From NCBI GenBank assembly GCA_016721315.1, contig JADKIL010000020.1, forward strand, positions 121,669 through 185,668: a DNA stretch of 64,000 nt. Direction: 5' to 3'. The DNA comes from Candidatus Villigracilis vicinus. Lineage in GTDB: Bacteria; Chloroflexota; Anaerolineae; Anaerolineales; Villigracilaceae. The translations under genes were made by a program, and so were the position numbers. This document shows positions 60,584-64,000 of this stretch, in pieces (position 1 is the first letter of the stretch; each line of letters begins with the position of its first letter). The notes under the pieces are model-generated. The model was not told the origin of the DNA and made no database searches. It saw nothing but the letters and a program-made list of their open reading frames with translations.

Positions 60584-63241
60584 TTATCCCATGTTTTTCA
60601 AAGGTAATTCAATTGTGATGATCGTCCCACCGCCTTCGCGAGGGCTTGCATAAATAGTACCATGATGTACTTCGACAATTCCCTTGCTTATGGATAGTCC
60701 CAGCCCTGTGCCGCTGACATTCTCAGGGCGTTGGACTCGGTAGAATTTGTCAAAGATGCGAGTCAGGTCTTCGGACGGGATACCAGCTCCATGGTCAGCG
60801 ATTTTGAGGCGGATCTTTTCATCCAGCAATTCTGCAGAGACCTCGATTGCTGAATCTGCGGGTGAATATTTTATTGCATTTTCCAAAACGTTAACAAGAA
60901 CCTGTGCGATGAGGGTGAAATCCATCGGGACGAGCGGGAAGTTGGCGGGTATTTTAGCTTGTATCTTACGGTTTGCAATGCGTGAGCCAAGCTGTTCGAG
61001 GGCTGTACCCACCACGTCTTGAATGTCTTCAGCCTCAAGCCGTAGTTTGATGGCGCCGCTTTCGATACGGGTCATGTTGAGCAGGTTTCCCACCAGACGG
61101 TTAAGTCGGTCTGCTTCGCCGCGCGCATTTTCGATCAGGGCGCGGCGCGTGGACTCGTTGAGCGTACCATTATCTTCGTCAAGTGAACTCAATGCGCCCG
61201 TGATGGAAACCAGCGGCGTACGAAGGTCATGCGAAATTGAATTAAGCAGAGCAGTTTGCAGGGACTCCGTGGCACGCAAAAGCTCAGCTTGACTCGCTTG
61301 CTCAGAAAGACTGGCGCGTTCAATTGCCAGTGCGGATTGATTCGCAAATGCCGCAAGAGTAAGCCTTTGCTCTGAAGAAAGAAAATTAGTTTGATCTTTA
61401 GAATGCACTCCAAGCACACCGACAATGCCATTGGATGTTTTCAGCGGGTGACAGCGCAGGGATGCGGCGGGCAGGGTATCCGTTCCACGGCCAGCGGGTT
61501 GATCATGCTGATAAGCCCAGGCAGCTACGGCTAATTCGTTCTCGTCAGGTTGATAGTTGGGAGAGCTTGCGAAAATTTGAAGCTGCTGATTGTCGGGCAG
61601 GAAAATCGCGACATCACGCCCGAAAGCATTGCCGATCTGTGAAATAATAATGTTCGCAACTTGCAGCAGATCAGCGGCGGAGGTCAGGTCTTTGCTGAGG
61701 TCGTAAAGCGCTGCGGTTTGTCTTTCGCGCTGCACTGCGGCTTCGGCTTGTTCACGCACACGGGCGGTCAGTGAACTGACGACCAGACTTACAACCAACA
61801 ATGCAATAAAGGTAATAAAGTATTGGGTGTCACTGACGGCAAATGTTAAATATGGCGGGACAAGAAAAAAGTCAAAAGCTAGCACGCCTGCAATAGCGGT
61901 GAGCAGGGATGGGCCGCGCCCAAGAAAAACGGCGGAGACGACCGTGGATGCCAGATACAACATGACAAGATTTGCAGGTTCTAAATTTCCGCGAATAATT
62001 AAACCCAGTGAAGTTGAAACAGCAACGAGCAGGAGACCAAGTACATAACGCCCCAATGGGCGGTGCAGTTGCCATTCCTTTGGCAAAATGGATTTACTCG
62101 ATTCCGTTCGCGCGCTGATCACGTACACGTCAATATCGCCGCTGGCATAAATGAGTTGGTCAACGATCGAGCCGTTCCACATCTCCTGCCAGCGCGGCTT
62201 GAGCGGCTTGCCCACCACAACTTTTGTAATATTATTCTTGTGCGCGAAATCCAACACGGCTTCTTGAATGGAGCGGCCCGCGATGGTGAGACTCTTTGCG
62301 CCCAGTTCTTCCGCCAGTTGCAATGTCCGCCCGATGCGCTCGCGGTTTGCGGGATTTGTTTCAGGTTTCGATGCGATCTCAACATACACGGCATACCACT
62401 CGGCGTTGAGTTCATCTGCCAGCCTGCGCGTGGTGCGGATCAACTTCTCGGCTAAAGGACTTGGGCTGATACAAACCGCCAGCCGTTCTCCAGCCGCCCA
62501 CGGGCCAGAAATGGAGCGCGTTTGCATGTATGAGCGCATTTGATCATCCACACGTTCGGCGGCGCGGCGCAGGGACATTTCACGCAGTGCGGTGAGATTG
62601 CCCTTGCGGAAAAATTTATCAATGGCGCGTGAAGCTTGTTCAGGAATATAAACTTTCCCTTCATTCAGGCGGGTGAGCAGTTCATCGGGCGGTAGGTCAA
62701 TAACTTCGATCTCAGAGGCTTTATCGAGCACAAGGTCAGGGACAGTCTCGCGCACAATCACACCTGTCACCTGTGCAACGACATCATTCAGGCTTTCGAG
62801 ATGTTGAATGTTGAGCGTGGTATACACGTCAATGCCCGCGTCAAGGATTTCTTCGACATCCAAATATCGTTTGGGATGACGCGAGCCAGGCGCATTCGTG
62901 TGCGCGAATTCATCTACCAAGACAATTTTAGGACGGCGTTTGATGACTTCGTCCACATCCATTTCGGGCAGGGACACGCCGCGATATTCCACCTGTTTGC
63001 GCGGCAATACATCCAGCCCTTCCACCAGTTCTTCGGTCTCAGCGCGTTTATGGGTTTCCACATAACCGACCACAACATCAATGCCTTGAATTTTACGTTG
63101 ATGCGCGGCCTCGAGCATGGCGTAGGTTTTACCCACGCCCGCTGCATAGCCTAGGAAAATCTTTAATTTACCGCGTTTCGAGGCTTGTTCTTCTGCCTGA
63201 GCGTGCCTCAGTAATTCATCGGGGTCGGGACGTTGTTCCAT
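60584..63241 (-). CDS. kdpD: KdpD-like potassium sensor histidine kinase, full length
   Basis: The 885-residue protein has all KdpD parts: the N-terminal KdpD domain with Walker A 'GYAAGVGKT' (residues 31-39) and 'IVLVDEFAHTNAPGSRHPKR', a USP domain (about 250-370, 'ISPSPLAEKLIRTTRRLADEL'), the four-helix DUF4118 domain (about 395-500), a GAF domain and a kinase with His671 in 'LLNSISHDLRTPLVSITGA' and 'GTGLGLSISKGIVEVHHG'. It senses low K+ or turgor and, in known cases, c-di-AMP through the USP domain. The ATG at 63241 begins 'MEQRPDPDELL', as in the family. Confidence 0.95.
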   Translation of the reverse strand: MEQRPDPDELLRHAQAEEQASKRGKLKIFLGYAAGVGKTYAMLEAAHQRKIQGIDVVVGYVETHKRAETEELVEGLDVLPRKQVEYRGVSLPEMDVDEVIKRRPKIVLVDEFAHTNAPGSRHPKRYLDVEEILDAGIDVYTTLNIQHLESLNDVVAQVTGVIVRETVPDLVLDKASEIEVIDLPPDELLTRLNEGKVYIPEQASRAIDKFFRKGNLTALREMSLRRAAERVDDQMRSYMQTRSISGPWAAGERLAVCISPSPLAEKLIRTTRRLADELNAEWYAVYVEIASKPETNPANRERIGRTLQLAEELGAKSLTIAGRSIQEAVLDFAHKNNITKVVVGKPLKPRWQEMWNGSIVDQLIYASGDIDVYVISARTESSKSILPKEWQLHRPLGRYVLGLLLVAVSTSLGLIIRGNLEPANLVMLYLASTVVSAVFLGRGPSLLTAIAGVLAFDFFLVPPYLTFAVSDTQYFITFIALLVVSLVVSSLTARVREQAEAAVQRERQTAALYDLSKDLTSAADLLQVANIIISQIGNAFGRDVAIFLPDNQQLQIFASSPNYQPDENELAVAAWAYQHDQPAGRGTDTLPAASLRCHPLKTSNGIVGVLGVHSKDQTNFLSSEQRLTLAAFANQSALAIERASLSEQASQAELLRATESLQTALLNSISHDLRTPLVSITGALSSLDEDNGTLNESTRRALIENARGEADRLNRLVGNLLNMTRIESGAIKLRLEAEDIQDVVGTALEQLGSRIANRKIQAKIPANFPLVPMDFTLIAQVLVNVLENAIKYSPADSAIEVSAELLDEKIRLKIADHGAGIPSEDLTRIFDKFYRVQRPENVSGTGLGLSISKGIVEVHHGTIYASPREGGGTIITIELPLKNMG

Positions 63242-63285
63242 TATTTTTATTGTATCTCACTTGAAAAGGGATTTCTATGACTTAT

Positions 63286-64000
63286 CTATTTTACAGAGAT
63301 GTCTGAAATCGGGCTGTTTGCGGCTTTCTCCACTTCAAAGTAATACGTGCGCTCGAACGCCCTTGACGTTTGTGACGCAAAATTTTGAAGGAGAGGGCTG
63401 TTTTCAGAAGGCAGATCCCCAAATTCTCCGCGCCATATTTGAATCTCACCAACCAACCCCAAGCGTTCATGATCGGCAAAATACGGTCTGGCTGGCCTGT
63501 CCCTTCGCCATCCATTGGCTCATGAGCAGCGATGCGTGGAATTTGTTTGGATTGCTGGAATGTGACATTGACCAGCGCCGCTTGAAATAACTGCCTGATA
63601 TTCCTTGCGACAATGTGAGCCACTGCGTTCTGCGTGCGCGCATTGGCAAGCGCCGAACTTAATTCATACATGAAGGTGGCTTCACGCATTTTGGATAAAC
63701 TATCCTGAATGCGGCCTACGATCAGAATAGCAAGCAAAAAGACCAGGACCAGCCAGCTCTCCAAACTCCCCACAGCAAAGGTATAGAAAGGCGGAATGAA
63801 TAAGAAATCAAAGCATAGAGCAGCGGTCAACGCAGCGGAAACCCCTGGCGCCTGCCCCCAACGGCTGGCAGCCCAGACAATTGGCACAATGTATAAAAAG
63901 CCAATCACGGCCTCGCCCAGCGTATCGCGGCCGATTAACAACATGGGGATTGTAATTGCTACTACCGTGAGTACTGCCCGAAGACAGTTGGCGAACAAAT
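63286..64000 (-). CDS. DUF4118-GAF sensor protein without kinase domain, partial at the window edge
   Basis: The protein continues past the window end. It has DUF4118 membrane helices ('FDFLFIPPFYTFAVGS') and a GAF-like region, then stops; it resembles the middle of the kinase at 46015 but has no kinase. The open frame ends at 63291. Its last 55 residues are out of frame: a CCCC run (63457-63460) appears one base short, and the corrected frame gives 'LVGEIQIWRGEFGDL' and 'NFASQTSRALERTYY' to a stop at 63286. It lies 44 bp upstream of the full kdpD on the same strand, so it may be an accessory sensor co-expressed with it. Confidence 0.7.

Noticed and set aside
46015..64000. Genomic island of foreign origin
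   Set aside because: No integrase, tRNA junction, direct repeats or obvious base-composition change was seen; the term island is used only for shared function.

Overview
The window looks like bacterial chromosome of moderate GC, most likely from a Chloroflexota (Anaerolineae-like) bacterium. That placement is inferred from the overall flavour of the proteins and gene content; no 16S gene or other formal marker is present. There is no phage, plasmid backbone, IS transposase or CRISPR array. Much of the interest is in the non-coding DNA.

Layout. 0-12 kb holds alanine dehydrogenase, an acetyl-CoA hydrolase/4-hydroxybutyrate CoA-transferase family protein, pyruvate kinase, an EamA permease, GlnRS, tRNA-Gln(CTG) and carAB. 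12-15 kb holds a broken small membrane protein and a frameshifted Rad3/DinG-type helicase with an N-terminal nuclease domain. 15-31 kb is a nitrogen-assimilation region: gltB, an anion permease, a small membrane protein, amt, an APC permease, a PP2C phosphatase, a Ser/Thr kinase, two different type I glutamine synthetases and a LysE exporter. 31-35 kb holds a GAF histidine kinase with a double-receiver LuxR regulator. 34.7-43.2 kb is a histidine operon on the minus strand (hisG-D-C-B-H-A-F-I-E plus a HAD phosphatase) behind a classical His-leader attenuator. 43.2-46 kb is PEP carboxylase. 46-64 kb is a potassium/cation-homeostasis island: three KdpD-like sensors or sensor fragments, three KdpE-like regulators, a KimA-like K+ permease, a second APC permease, a Na,K-ATPase-like (type IIC) P-type ATPase and two TrkA/RCK proteins. 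KdpFABC is not in the window.

How the parts work together. Five promoters in the nitrogen region share one architecture: a 14-bp inverted repeat TACCC-N4-GGGTA, followed by ATAG, centred about 30.5-31.5 bp upstream of the -10 box. This is the usual position of a class II activator. The promoters precede gltB, the permease-amt operon, the PP2C-kinase-glutamine synthetase operon, the second glutamine synthetase gene and a candidate ~160-nt RNA. This looks like a nitrogen regulon with an unidentified regulator, with a kinase/phosphatase pair that may act on glutamine synthetase or on nitrogen signalling.

Two warnings. First, at least nine genes (carB, helicase, ppc, kimA-like and others) carry single-base indels, several of them in homopolymers. 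Because carB and ppc are core genes, residual sequencing error is at least as likely as real decay. Second, heptamer-phased degenerate repeats occur in ten places, filling most gaps of the his operon, the carA/carB gap and the region before the P-type ATPase, and lying inside carA and carB.
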